From assembly GCA_965249965.1 (NCBI GenBank), contig OZ252262.1, positions 1,116,001 to 1,180,000 of the forward strand: a stretch of DNA of 64,000 nt, read 5' to 3'. The DNA comes from HXMU1420-13 sp965249965. GTDB taxonomy: Bacteria > Bacteroidota > Rhodothermia > Balneolales > Balneolaceae. Both the position numbers and the translations under genes were made by a program. This document shows, piece after piece, positions 35,896 to 44,695 of the stretch (the first letter of the stretch is position 1; the number at the start of each line of letters is the position of its first letter). Below the pieces are notes generated by a model. The model was not told where the DNA came from and searched no databases. It was given only the letters and a program-made list of their open reading frames with translations.

Positions 35896-36420
35896 ATGCT
35901 GTTAATTCTTAAATACATTGCCAAATTATTAAAGGCACTTTCATCAGAAGCCTCACCGGGACAAATTGCCGGAGGATTCGTTCTTGGGATGATTATAGGG
36001 TTAACTCCCTTCTTTTCGTTTCATAATCTCATCATTGCTGTGATGATAATTATATTAAAAGTGAATATTGGAATGGCCATTTTAGCCATCATTATCTTCA
36101 GCGGAATAGCATATTTGGCAGACCCGGCATTTCATAATTTTGGGATCTGGATTCTCGAAAATGAAGGCATGCAGTCGCTTTGGATAAGCATGTATGACAA
36201 CGAGTGGTGGGCGATGACACGATTTTATAACACGGTGGTTATTGGTAGTTTTATTGCAGCACTTATTTTAAGCGTTCCAATGTTTCCGGGAGTTATTGTA
36301 TTCGTTAAACAATACCGGAAACATATCCATGAAAAAGTACAGAAATGGAAAGTGGTTAAAGCACTAAAAGGATCGAAATTGTATTCTATTTATTCCACTA
36401 TTAGCAGGGTGAGAGGGTAA
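35896..36420 (+). CDS. TIGR03546 family membrane protein
   Basis: The 174-residue protein has three or four membrane helices, with ASPGQIAGGFVLGMIIGLTP near the start, the DUF2062-like signature. The ADPAFHNFG segment and a basic C-terminus fit TIGR03546. In many genomes this protein is paired with TIGR03545, as here, where the next ATG follows by one base. The pair's role is not known to me; a membrane-anchored assembly is a fair guess. Confidence 0.85.
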   Translation: MLLILKYIAKLLKALSSEASPGQIAGGFVLGMIIGLTPFFSFHNLIIAVMIIILKVNIGMAILAIIIFSGIAYLADPAFHNFGIWILENEGMQSLWISMYDNEWWAMTRFYNTVVIGSFIAALILSVPMFPGVIVFVKQYRKHIHEKVQKWKVVKALKGSKLYSIYSTISRVRG

Positions 36421-36421
36421 A

Positions 36422-38293
36422 ATGAGAGTAAAGGGACTAATTTTTGTATTACTATTAGCAGCTATAGTTGCAGCAGGATATTTCTTGATCACAGATGAAA
36501 TGATCGAAGAACAAATTGAACAACAGTTGAGCATTGCCAATGGCGCTTTAGTGGAAATTGATGATCTCGAGTTTAATCCAACCCAGTTAAATATTGCATG
36601 GAGCAGATTGCAGGTAACCGATCCTGATAACACCATGCAAAATTTGTTTGAAACCGGCCAAACTGAATTTGATGTTCAATTCTGGCCTCTGCTATGGGAA
36701 AAGGTGATTATCGAAAATGTGAAGATGACCGGTTTTGCTATGCAAACCGAACGAGCTACGGACGGTTACTTCGAAATCCCACCTGAAGATATCGATGCGT
36801 TAGATGATGAAGTTGAGGAAGATGCAGGTTTCTTTACAAGTGTAACAGGCGAAGTAAGCTCGAATATATCGCAAAATGCTAACATGGAATTCACCGATGT
36901 AAAGGACGACATCAATGTGGATAGCTTGATGGCTATTGTAGATTTACAATCCATCGACAGAATGGATTCCCTGCAGCGTAGCCTGGAAAATAATTATACT
37001 GAGTGGGATTCTACCATCACAAATAATTCGGTGGAACAAAATGTGAACGACATTAAAACACTGGTTGATGGAATTAAAATAGATGACCTAAATGATGTGC
37101 CAGCAGCTGTGGCTGCTATCGAAAATATCCAAAAAGTGGTGAAAGAAGCAGATTCGATTAAAACCGAAATCACCACGTTAAAGAATGATTTTCAATCAGA
37201 TTTAGAATCTTCTAGAAACAGCATTGGTAATATTGATAACTGGATTCGCGAGGATATTGATCGAGCTGAAAATGTAGCGAAATTGCCAGAAATTAATGCC
37301 CAAAGTATTGGTACAGCGTTATTTGGTGAAAGTCTACTGGCTGATTTAAACAAATATTTAGGCTACCTGGCAACCGGGCGAGAATATGGTCAACGATTCA
37401 TTGGAGCAGAAGAAGAGGAAGAAGACAGGCCGGATCGGTATGAAGGTAGAAACTATGAATTCACAGAAAAGTATGATTTACCGAGTCTTTGGGTAAAGAA
37501 TATTGAGTTGAGCGGCGTGACGAATAATAATATTTCGCTCGCCGGAGTGGTTCAACATGTGTCGAATGATCAGAATAAAACAGGTGAACCAATTACGATC
37601 AATCTTTCCGGAAGTAATGAATCCAGTACACAATTAGTGGTTAATGGCCTGTTGGATTATACTACGGAAGAGAAAGAAGAAGCTCTAAATATTACATATT
37701 CAGGGTTTTCGTTAGCGAATTCTACATTATCACCGTCCGAGTTGTTACCCTATGAATTGAATTCCGGTGTAGGTTCACTATCGATGGCTTTAAATGTCAT
37801 CGACAGAAGAATTGAAAGCCGGGTAGAATATGTTGCAGCAGGATTGGATTTTGATTTTGAAAGTGCCGGTGAACAAACAGGAACAGTTGAACGATTGATT
37901 AGAAATGCTATTTCTGATACCGATCAAATCAACGCCACGGCACTAATCGATAATACAGATGGACCACTTAATGCCCGAGTTCGATCGAACATTGACGATC
38001 TATTTTTAAACACGCTTCGTAACACAGTACAGGCGGAGGTTGATGCTGCAAAACGCCAAATTCAGAATGAAGTTGAAGGTCGAGTAAACGAAAAGAAGCA
38101 GGAAGTTTTGGCACTGGTTGATGAGCAAGAGGCAATGTTACGCGGGAAATACGACGAGTTTGAGTCTCGCATTAATGAGCAGCTTGCCGTTGTTGATCAG
38201 AAAAAAGAAGAGCTGGAAAAAAAGAAAAAAGAGCTAGAAGACGCTATTAAAGATGGCGCCGTTGACGCCATCCGAAAAAAGATCGGGTTTTAA
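36422..38293 (+). CDS. TIGR03545 family protein
   Basis: The 623-residue protein has one N-terminal membrane helix (GLIFVLLLAAIVAAGYFLI). An AsmA-like beginning follows, with beta strands around LVEIDDLEFNPTQLNIAW. The middle part (residues 160-280) is helical and acidic. Beta-rich repeats run from 350 to 520 (LWVKNIELSGV, ITINLSGSNESS). The last 80 residues are a long coiled coil of Glu and Lys ending in DAIRKKIGF. It should stand in the periplasm. AsmA-like proteins act in lipid or envelope transport, so an envelope role is likely but unproven. Confidence 0.85.
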   Translation: MRVKGLIFVLLLAAIVAAGYFLITDEMIEEQIEQQLSIANGALVEIDDLEFNPTQLNIAWSRLQVTDPDNTMQNLFETGQTEFDVQFWPLLWEKVIIENVKMTGFAMQTERATDGYFEIPPEDIDALDDEVEEDAGFFTSVTGEVSSNISQNANMEFTDVKDDINVDSLMAIVDLQSIDRMDSLQRSLENNYTEWDSTITNNSVEQNVNDIKTLVDGIKIDDLNDVPAAVAAIENIQKVVKEADSIKTEITTLKNDFQSDLESSRNSIGNIDNWIREDIDRAENVAKLPEINAQSIGTALFGESLLADLNKYLGYLATGREYGQRFIGAEEEEEDRPDRYEGRNYEFTEKYDLPSLWVKNIELSGVTNNNISLAGVVQHVSNDQNKTGEPITINLSGSNESSTQLVVNGLLDYTTEEKEEALNITYSGFSLANSTLSPSELLPYELNSGVGSLSMALNVIDRRIESRVEYVAAGLDFDFESAGEQTGTVERLIRNAISDTDQINATALIDNTDGPLNARVRSNIDDLFLNTLRNTVQAEVDAAKRQIQNEVEGRVNEKKQEVLALVDEQEAMLRGKYDEFESRINEQLAVVDQKKEELEKKKKELEDAIKDGAVDAIRKKIGF

Positions 38294-38641
38294 TTACTCA
38301 TCATACCGAATAAACTGCGCATTGATTTGAGTTTCGTCTGTTGTGGTGTGTTCACCGGTACTAATAGTGTCTTTACCCAAGCCTGTAATTATAATAGCAT
38401 GGGCTCCTTTTTTTCTTGCAGTTTGAATAAGCTTATCCTGAATTTTAGAGTTTGATACTCCCCAGGCACCAGATCCAATGGCGTGACCGATAATGGTATA
38501 CTCTCTCTCAATTAATTTTTCATCGAAGAAGATTTCTACTTCCTCTGTAGGTTGATATGACTGCCCAACATAATTGACTTCCGCGCAGCTTGAAATAATA
38601 ATTAGCAGCCCAAATAGTAAGAATGAAGATCTCTTTTTCAT
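38294..38641 (-). CDS. Small lipoprotein
   Basis: The 115-residue precursor has the lipobox IISSC near residue 19. The mature part reads YTIIGHAIGSGAWGV, then KLIQTARKKGAHAIIITG, the pattern of small alpha/beta lipoproteins in which a helix A-x-x-x-GA-x-A is followed by a beta strand (DUF4156/YgdI-like in outline). It converges with the TIGR03545 gene, one stop directly after the other. I cannot assign a function. Confidence 0.65.
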   Translation of the reverse strand: MKKRSSFLLFGLLIIISSCAEVNYVGQSYQPTEEVEIFFDEKLIEREYTIIGHAIGSGAWGVSNSKIQDKLIQTARKKGAHAIIITGLGKDTISTGEHTTTDETQINAQFIRYDE

Positions 38642-38717
38642 GATAATCCCGATTTAATTACGATCGCAGTTTACGTATAAATTCGAAGGAGTTTCATTAG
38701 CATTTAAATGTTAGAAA

Positions 38718-38750
38718 TAAAAAAGGCCCCAAGAAGGAGCCTTTTTTTAA
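38718..38750 (-). terminator. Terminator after the large T9SS protein gene
   Basis: AAAGGC(C)CC faces GG(A)GCCTTT with A and T runs on both sides. It lies just past the end of the minus-strand gene. Confidence 0.8.
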
Positions 38751-38766
38751 ATCGGAATAAATAGCA

Positions 38767-41700
38767 TTATTTGGTCAGCAACATCTTCTTAGTAAAGACA
38801 TTCCCCGCTGCTTCCATGCGATAGATATAGATTCCGGTTGATAGATTTCGGGCATCAAACTGTACTGTATGTCGACCGGCTGATCTGAACCCATCAAGTA
38901 AAGTGGTTACTTCCTGTCCAAGCAGATTATAAACAGATATCCGAACCTGTGCATCTTCATTCAACTCAAAATCTATATTTGTACTTGGGTTGAATGGATT
39001 CGGGTAGTTTTGCAATAAGCTTATCGACTCTGGAAGGTCTTCAACAAAGTCATCAATAGTAGCCACTTGTTTAGCTGGCGGAGTATCTCCAAATACAACA
39101 TAGGCAACTTGCTCGGTAGTATGTCTACGCTCTGAATTAGAAATCTGATCTTCATCATAAGCAATTTGAAGCGTTGAATTACTTATAGGATTTGATCCAT
39201 AAAGTAATGGCCAGCCACCATCTCCACCATCCATTGCAGCAGAACTCAGAATGGCAGTACTAGCCGTTCCAACTGATGTAAATGAATAATTATATGGCGG
39301 AGCATTCGTAACCGAGCGAACTATATCTGAACCAACACCTGCAGTAAATGCAGTGGTTTCGATAGTCCCGGAACCTGAGTCGAATACGATATATCCGATG
39401 GTTTCATTTGCTCTGGTTTTTCTGCTGTCTTCGCCAACATGTTTTCCCATGCGTAAATTGCTGGCATTTGGAACACTGGTTCTGGATGATCCATAGGCCC
39501 AGAATACCGACCAATCAGCATCATTTTCTGTCATAACCTGACCTAGCACAACCGGAGTTGAATAGCTGTTAGTATATGACCTGGTTTCACCAGTCCAGGC
39601 ATTTTTAGCATTGGTTACGGTTGATGTGAATTTAACCGCTTCCATTTTGATACCATCAGCTACATCGGTGTAAACACCTTCTTCAACCACCATGTACTGA
39701 ACCGGATAGTTAGTTAGTGAAGCATCACTTGGGTTCTGAACTTTGATTTCAAAGCTCGAACCGGTCGCATTTCTAATACGAGTTACTGCCGGTAAATCAC
39801 CGTTGGAATAAATCGGAGTGGCCACAACAACCATCGAATTATAAGTGAATGGTAAATTTACCGTTTGCCAATTTGAGCTGGCAACAACTTCGCCACTTGC
39901 AAATTGAATCGATGAAGAAGTTACAACAGGATCGATGGTTGCAGTTGTTTGAACGGCGTTAGTTGCACCATCATTATCCGTAACCGTTAATGTAATTGTG
40001 TAAGAACCATCTGTTGAAAAGATATAACTTGGATTTGCAGCTGTTGAACTACCACCATCCCCAAAGTCCCACGAATAGGAAGCAATAGTTCCATCAGGGT
40101 CCGTTGAGCCAGCACTGCTAAAAGTTACGGCTGTTCCTTCAACTCCGGTGTAAGGACCATTTGCAACTGCAATTGGATCTTGATTTGCGGACGGTTGAGT
40201 TTGGGGATTTCCATTTCCAGATGCAGAGACCCAATCACTAAAGGAGTCGGTATCTGATGTTATATCAGATCTAACAATTGAACTACCTGTACCTGCAGAT
40301 GGTGCAGACGTACTTCCCCAGCCTGTTGGAATACCTGATGAAGCTCCACCTTCCCAGGCAACTGCATCAACGGTTTCACCTGAACCGTTTTTGAGAAGAA
40401 GAGCATCGCCTGTGTTATTTAATGCGGGGATGCCACCGTAAATATCAGCATCAAAACTATACAGAGCATTGAAGCCTGTAGTATTTATAGCAATGGTCAA
40501 ATATGTGGCATTTAGAATAGTGGTACCATTTGGAATAATGAATGTACTTCCGGTTCCATTATTATCAGTGATTGTCCAACCTGAAATGTCAGCATCGGCG
40601 CCGGTGTTATTATAGATTTCAATCCACTCTTCCTGAGAATCTGTACCGGGGGTGTCATAAAATACTTCGCTGATTATGATTCCGGTTCCCGTAATATCAG
40701 TTACAGTAACACTTGCCGAAGCATTTCCAGTTGCACCAAGGTTATCAGTCACGGTTAACTGAGCGGTAAATGAACCAGCTGCTGCATAAGCATGACTTGG
40801 GTTTGCAGATGTGGAGGTATTTCCATCACCAAAGTTCCATAAATAAGAAGCGATAGTTCCGTCAGGGTCGGTTGACCCAACACTACTAAATGAAATAGCT
40901 ACACCAGTATTCCCGGAATACGGTCCATTTGCAACAGCCACAGGTGAAGCGTTAGTAGGTTGAACATCAGGACTCCCATTTCCGGTTAATGTAGACCAAT
41001 CTGAAAAGGAATCTGTATCTGTAGAAAGATTGGTTCTAACAATTGAATTGCCTGTAGCTGCGCTAGGTTGTGAAGTACTTCCCCAGCCAGCCGGAGTACC
41101 GGAAGAAGCTCCGCCTTCCCAGGCAACGGCGTCGATAAGCGTACTAGTATTATCTCTTAATAGGAGAGCATCTCCACTGTTATTTAGCGCTGGTATTGAG
41201 CCGTAAACATCAGCATCAAATCCGTAAAGTGCATTGAATCCTGTTGCATTCGAGGCAATAGTGATGTGCGAGGATGGTGCTAATGTAGTGCCACCCGGAA
41301 TGGTGAATGTTGACCCTGTTCCATTATTGTCGGTGACTGTCCATCCCGAAACATCGGCAGTTGAAGAAGTTCCATTATAGATTTCTATCCACTCTTCTTG
41401 GGAATCAGTACCCGGTGTATCGTAGAAGATTTCACTGAAAACAACAGCGCCACTACCGCCACCACCAGTTGAAATTGTAACACTGGCAAAATCAGAATTT
41501 GTAGCTCCGTTATTATCGGTTACTGTTAGCGTGGCTACATAGCTTCCATCAGCAGAATACGTATATGATGGATTTGCAACTGTTGAACTGCCACCATCCC
41601 CAAAATCCCATGAATAATTTGAAATAGTGCCATCAGAATCGAAAGAACCTGTACTACTGAAAGAAACTGGTCCGGTTGAAGTTCCATTATACGGCCCATT

Positions 41701-42705
41701 TGCTTCTGCTACAGGAGGATTGTTTCCAGTTCCGCCAGAACTTAAACTTACAAAATCAGCATAAACAGGAAGGTGATCTGAGGCATCATGCAATGCTTGT
41801 GCAACTGCTGCAGAAACTACTGAATTGGGACCATCCAAAAGAGAAGTATCGAAGTGATTACCATCATTTCCAAAAGCGGTGTACGTACCTGGAATTAATT
41901 CTACTTCGGAATTATCGTTGATACCAAATGAGGTGAGTATGAAATCGAAACGATCATCCAAGCCACCATTTGCTCCACCTCCAAATTGAGTGGTTCGTGG
42001 GCTTTGAGTATGAAATTGAGCAAAGGCAGCATTTATATGCCAATCTCCCACACCGCCTTCTACAAGTAGAGGGTCTTCTGCGCGGCCGTCGTTATCAGCT
42101 TCATTGGCTATAAATTTTTGATAGGCCGGTTCATTGCTATCATACATGTTAAAGTCGCCAACGATTACAAACTCAGTTCCGGCTGGCAAATTATTCAAAT
42201 AATTTCTCAGAATGGTCACCTCGTCAAGGCGCTTTTGCTCATTCGCTGAACCAGAACTTGCTTTAAGGTGAGCCGAGTAAAATCGAATCTGATTGTCTCC
42301 AATCTGCATCACATATTCAGATATTTGACGCAATGCGGTTGGAATTTCACTTTGTGACACTAAGGAACCAATTGATGTGCGATAAAAGAGCATATTATCG
42401 GTATCGGTACCATTTACAAAAGTAGCACGCTGATATTGGGTGCCGGAGGCATTCAACGCATTTAAAATTAGATCTGCTCCAGAAGCATCCACGATTTCCT
42501 GCATCAATAAGATATCCGGATCGGATTCTTGAAGAACAGTTTGAAATGCAGCTTGCCGATCTGTGTCGGTTCCATCGAGTTTTAGACCATTGTAAGTCAT
42601 TACTCTAAAATTGACGTCTTGAGCTATAGTAAATGAAGAGAGTAGAAATACAAATGCGAGTGCACGAAACATTGCATTCCTACACAAACGAGTGGGTATA
42701 GACAT
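38767..42705 (-). CDS. T9SS-secreted EEP nuclease-like protein with PKD and lamin-tail domains
   Basis: The 1312-residue precursor starts at an ATG with GGAGG four bases upstream. Order: signal peptide; EEP-type phosphodiesterase at about 30-320 (MTYNGLKLDG, LLMQEIVD, VIGDFNMYDSN, SDHLPVYADF all present); PKD domain 330-415; lamin-tail domain 421-590; PKD 591-672; lamin-tail 675-846; PKD 847-921; a beta-rich domain of unknown type to about 1210; T9SS type A sorting domain from about 1230 (LLQNYPNPFNPSTNI ... KKMLLTK). The two PKD/lamin-tail units are near-copies. It is probably an extracellular nuclease or phosphodiesterase. Confidence 0.88.
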   Translation of the reverse strand: MSIPTRLCRNAMFRALAFVFLLSSFTIAQDVNFRVMTYNGLKLDGTDTDRQAAFQTVLQESDPDILLMQEIVDASGADLILNALNASGTQYQRATFVNGTDTDNMLFYRTSIGSLVSQSEIPTALRQISEYVMQIGDNQIRFYSAHLKASSGSANEQKRLDEVTILRNYLNNLPAGTEFVIVGDFNMYDSNEPAYQKFIANEADNDGRAEDPLLVEGGVGDWHINAAFAQFHTQSPRTTQFGGGANGGLDDRFDFILTSFGINDNSEVELIPGTYTAFGNDGNHFDTSLLDGPNSVVSAAVAQALHDASDHLPVYADFVSLSSGGTGNNPPVAEANGPYNGTSTGPVSFSSTGSFDSDGTISNYSWDFGDGGSSTVANPSYTYSADGSYVATLTVTDNNGATNSDFASVTISTGGGGSGAVVFSEIFYDTPGTDSQEEWIEIYNGTSSTADVSGWTVTDNNGTGSTFTIPGGTTLAPSSHITIASNATGFNALYGFDADVYGSIPALNNSGDALLLRDNTSTLIDAVAWEGGASSGTPAGWGSTSQPSAATGNSIVRTNLSTDTDSFSDWSTLTGNGSPDVQPTNASPVAVANGPYSGNTGVAISFSSVGSTDPDGTIASYLWNFGDGNTSTSANPSHAYAAAGSFTAQLTVTDNLGATGNASASVTVTDITGTGIIISEVFYDTPGTDSQEEWIEIYNNTGADADISGWTITDNNGTGSTFIIPNGTTILNATYLTIAINTTGFNALYSFDADIYGGIPALNNTGDALLLKNGSGETVDAVAWEGGASSGIPTGWGSTSAPSAGTGSSIVRSDITSDTDSFSDWVSASGNGNPQTQPSANQDPIAVANGPYTGVEGTAVTFSSAGSTDPDGTIASYSWDFGDGGSSTAANPSYIFSTDGSYTITLTVTDNDGATNAVQTTATIDPVVTSSSIQFASGEVVASSNWQTVNLPFTYNSMVVVATPIYSNGDLPAVTRIRNATGSSFEIKVQNPSDASLTNYPVQYMVVEEGVYTDVADGIKMEAVKFTSTVTNAKNAWTGETRSYTNSYSTPVVLGQVMTENDADWSVFWAYGSSRTSVPNASNLRMGKHVGEDSRKTRANETIGYIVFDSGSGTIETTAFTAGVGSDIVRSVTNAPPYNYSFTSVGTASTAILSSAAMDGGDGGWPLLYGSNPISNSTLQIAYDEDQISNSERRHTTEQVAYVVFGDTPPAKQVATIDDFVEDLPESISLLQNYPNPFNPSTNIDFELNEDAQVRISVYNLLGQEVTTLLDGFRSAGRHTVQFDARNLSTGIYIYRMEAAGNVFTKKMLLTK

Positions 42706-42759
42706 ATGTCCTCCAGTAGATGATTTTAGATTTCCCTAAGTAGACCCGGAAGTGGTGAC

Positions 42760-42807
42760 AGCCAATTAAGGGTGGCTGGTGGAGGCTCCTTGACCCTGTA
42801 CTCAAGG
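42760..42807 (-). promoter_or_regulatory. Possible structured leader of the large T9SS gene
   Basis: Read on the minus strand, the region 55-100 bases before the start has two hairpins: CCTTGA with TCAAGG (plus-strand 42788-42807) and AGCCA with TGGCT (42760-42777). The GC-rich part between them (GGCTGGTGGAGGCTCC on the plus strand) contrasts with AT-rich surroundings. It does not match a riboswitch I know. Confidence 0.3.
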
Positions 42808-42956
42808 ATTACACTAAGAAAGGTCAGACGAATGTATTTGCTGGAATGGTTTTATCAAACTAATCGAACAAGATACTTTTCCACGGATTTATCCACATTC
42901 AAAATTAATTGATTGAAAGGCAGTGGATTACAGGGATGATCTGAAATATTAGAATT

Positions 42957-44624
42957 TCAGATATTGGAGTCTGCTAAATACTCGTGCACATATTTTATAC
43001 TCATTGCACCTTCCCCAACTGCAGAAGCAACCCGATTCATAGCACCGGCGCGGACATCACCGGCAGCAAAAATTCCGGGATTGCAGGTTTCGAGCATATA
43101 TGGTTGACGGTCTAATTTCCAGATTTTAGTGAAATTATCGTATTTGTTGAGTTCTTTTCCTGTCTCGATGAAGCCTTTATCATTTTTAATGACATTTTCG
43201 GTTACCCAATCGGTGTAAGGTCGGGCTCCGATAAAGATGAAAAGCCCATCCGCGTCCACATCTTTGATTGACTCATCATTCTTATTTCGAAGTACTAACT
43301 TTTGTAGTTGGCCATTTCCGCAGGCTTCAATTACTTCAGTAAATGGAACAAGCTCGATATTCTCTGTTCCATTAATCTGATCGATTAAATATGCCGACAT
43401 AGTTGCAGCAAGCGACTCGCGACGTATTAAGATTTGGACTTTTTTGGCAAAAGTAGAAAGATACATGGCAGCCTGGCCGGCAGAATTACCGCCACCAACA
43501 ATAAATACTTTCTTGTCTTTGAACGCATGAGCTTCGGTCATTGCAGCGCCATAGTAAACGCCCGCTCCTGTAAAATCACTCAACCCCTTACTTTCCAACA
43601 TGCGATAATTAACACCAGTTGTAATAACCACCGCTTTTGCATTCACACAATTTCCATCCGCCAACGATATTTTCTTGTATTGATCAACAGTTTCGATACT
43701 TACCACTTCTTGTGGGGATAAGAATTCAACACCAAAACGCGTGGCTTGAGTAATAGCTCTTCTGGCAAGATCAGATCCGCTTAACCCTTTAGGGAAACCT
43801 AGATAATTCTCGATGCGCGAGCTGGTTCCAGCCTGACCGCCCGGTGCGCGCTTTTCGATAAGTAATGTTTTCAATCCTTCCGAACCTCCATAAACTGCAG
43901 CAGCCAGCCCTGCAGGTCCGGCGCCTATAATTACCACATCATAAACTTCATGATCCGCTGAAGGACTTCTTCCTAGTTTCTCGGCAATTTGAACGGGTGT
44001 TGGATTTAATAAATGACTGCCATCTTCAAAAAATACAGCCGGTAACTTAGATGATTCGATTCCATTCAGGTCACATAGTTCTGTGGCTTTTTCAGAGCTT
44101 TCAATGTCCAGCCAGCGATAGGGAATTAGATTACCTGAAAGAAAATCTTTAATGGTATGCGATTTAGGTGAATACTGATAACCCACCACTTTAATTCCTT
44201 GAAAGTCGGGTTTAAAGTTTGCTTGCCACTCATCCAGTAAATCATCGAGAATAGGATATAAACGTTCTTCAGGAGGATCCCATGGCTTTAGTAAGTAGTA
44301 ATCAAGTTGAACTTCATTGATGGCTTTAATAGCGGCATCCGTATCAGAATAGGCTGTTAGTAGAACCCGTTTTGCGTTTGGGAAATGTGATTTTGCTTGT
44401 TCTAATAAATCAACACCAATCATTTCAGGCATGCGTTGATCGGACAAAAAGAGTGCAATGTTTTCCCCTTGAATTTTTAATTCGGGAAGGGATTCTAAGG
44501 CCTCTTTTGGTGAATTAGTACTTAGGATTCGAAACTCAGATCGATATTTTTTTCGTAAATCTCTTGTGACTGCTCTAAGCACCTGAGGATCGTCATCAAC
44601 AGCAAAAATAATCGGCTTTTTCAT
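42957..44624 (-). CDS. Receiver/glutaredoxin-like/thioredoxin-reductase-like fusion without redox cysteines
   Basis: The 555-residue protein has three parts. Residues 1-135 are a response-regulator receiver: acidic pocket AVDDD, phospho-acceptor Asp62 in LSDQRMPE, conserved Thr/Ser in LLTAYS, Lys in LLKPW. Residues about 140-215 resemble a glutaredoxin fold, but the CxxC place reads SPKS. Residues 228-555 are a class II flavoprotein of thioredoxin-reductase type: VVIIGAGPAGLAAA, GGQAGTSSRIENYLGFP, VFIVGGGNSAGQAA, and a closing FAAGDVRAG. Its redox CxxC is absent: GVYYGAAMTEA is found near residue 356. It may be an NAD(P)H sensor or a reductase of a non-thiol acceptor under control of the kinase gene upstream. 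Confidence 0.85.
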   Translation of the reverse strand: MKKPIIFAVDDDPQVLRAVTRDLRKKYRSEFRILSTNSPKEALESLPELKIQGENIALFLSDQRMPEMIGVDLLEQAKSHFPNAKRVLLTAYSDTDAAIKAINEVQLDYYLLKPWDPPEERLYPILDDLLDEWQANFKPDFQGIKVVGYQYSPKSHTIKDFLSGNLIPYRWLDIESSEKATELCDLNGIESSKLPAVFFEDGSHLLNPTPVQIAEKLGRSPSADHEVYDVVIIGAGPAGLAAAVYGGSEGLKTLLIEKRAPGGQAGTSSRIENYLGFPKGLSGSDLARRAITQATRFGVEFLSPQEVVSIETVDQYKKISLADGNCVNAKAVVITTGVNYRMLESKGLSDFTGAGVYYGAAMTEAHAFKDKKVFIVGGGNSAGQAAMYLSTFAKKVQILIRRESLAATMSAYLIDQINGTENIELVPFTEVIEACGNGQLQKLVLRNKNDESIKDVDADGLFIFIGARPYTDWVTENVIKNDKGFIETGKELNKYDNFTKIWKLDRQPYMLETCNPGIFAAGDVRAGAMNRVASAVGEGAMSIKYVHEYLADSNI

Positions 44625-44651
44625 AAATCAAATTTGAATGCTCAATGCTCA

Positions 44652-44685
44652 ATGTTAAATGCCAGATTCATGTAACATTTAGCAT
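44652..44685. repeat. Imperfect palindrome between kinase and fusion genes
   Basis: ATGTTAAATG (44652-44661) faces CATTTAGCAT (44676-44685) with one G-T pair in RNA. A direct repeat AATGCTC/AATGCTC stands just before it. It lies in the 71-base gap between the two genes and could be an RNA processing or pausing element, or a simple repeat remnant. Confidence 0.45.
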
Positions 44686-44695
44686 GTAAAATTTA

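Noticed and set aside
42760..42807. Cyclic-di-GMP riboswitch upstream of the large secreted protein
   Set aside because: AGCCACC is present on the minus strand, but the conserved flanking helices and core bases of that riboswitch are missing.
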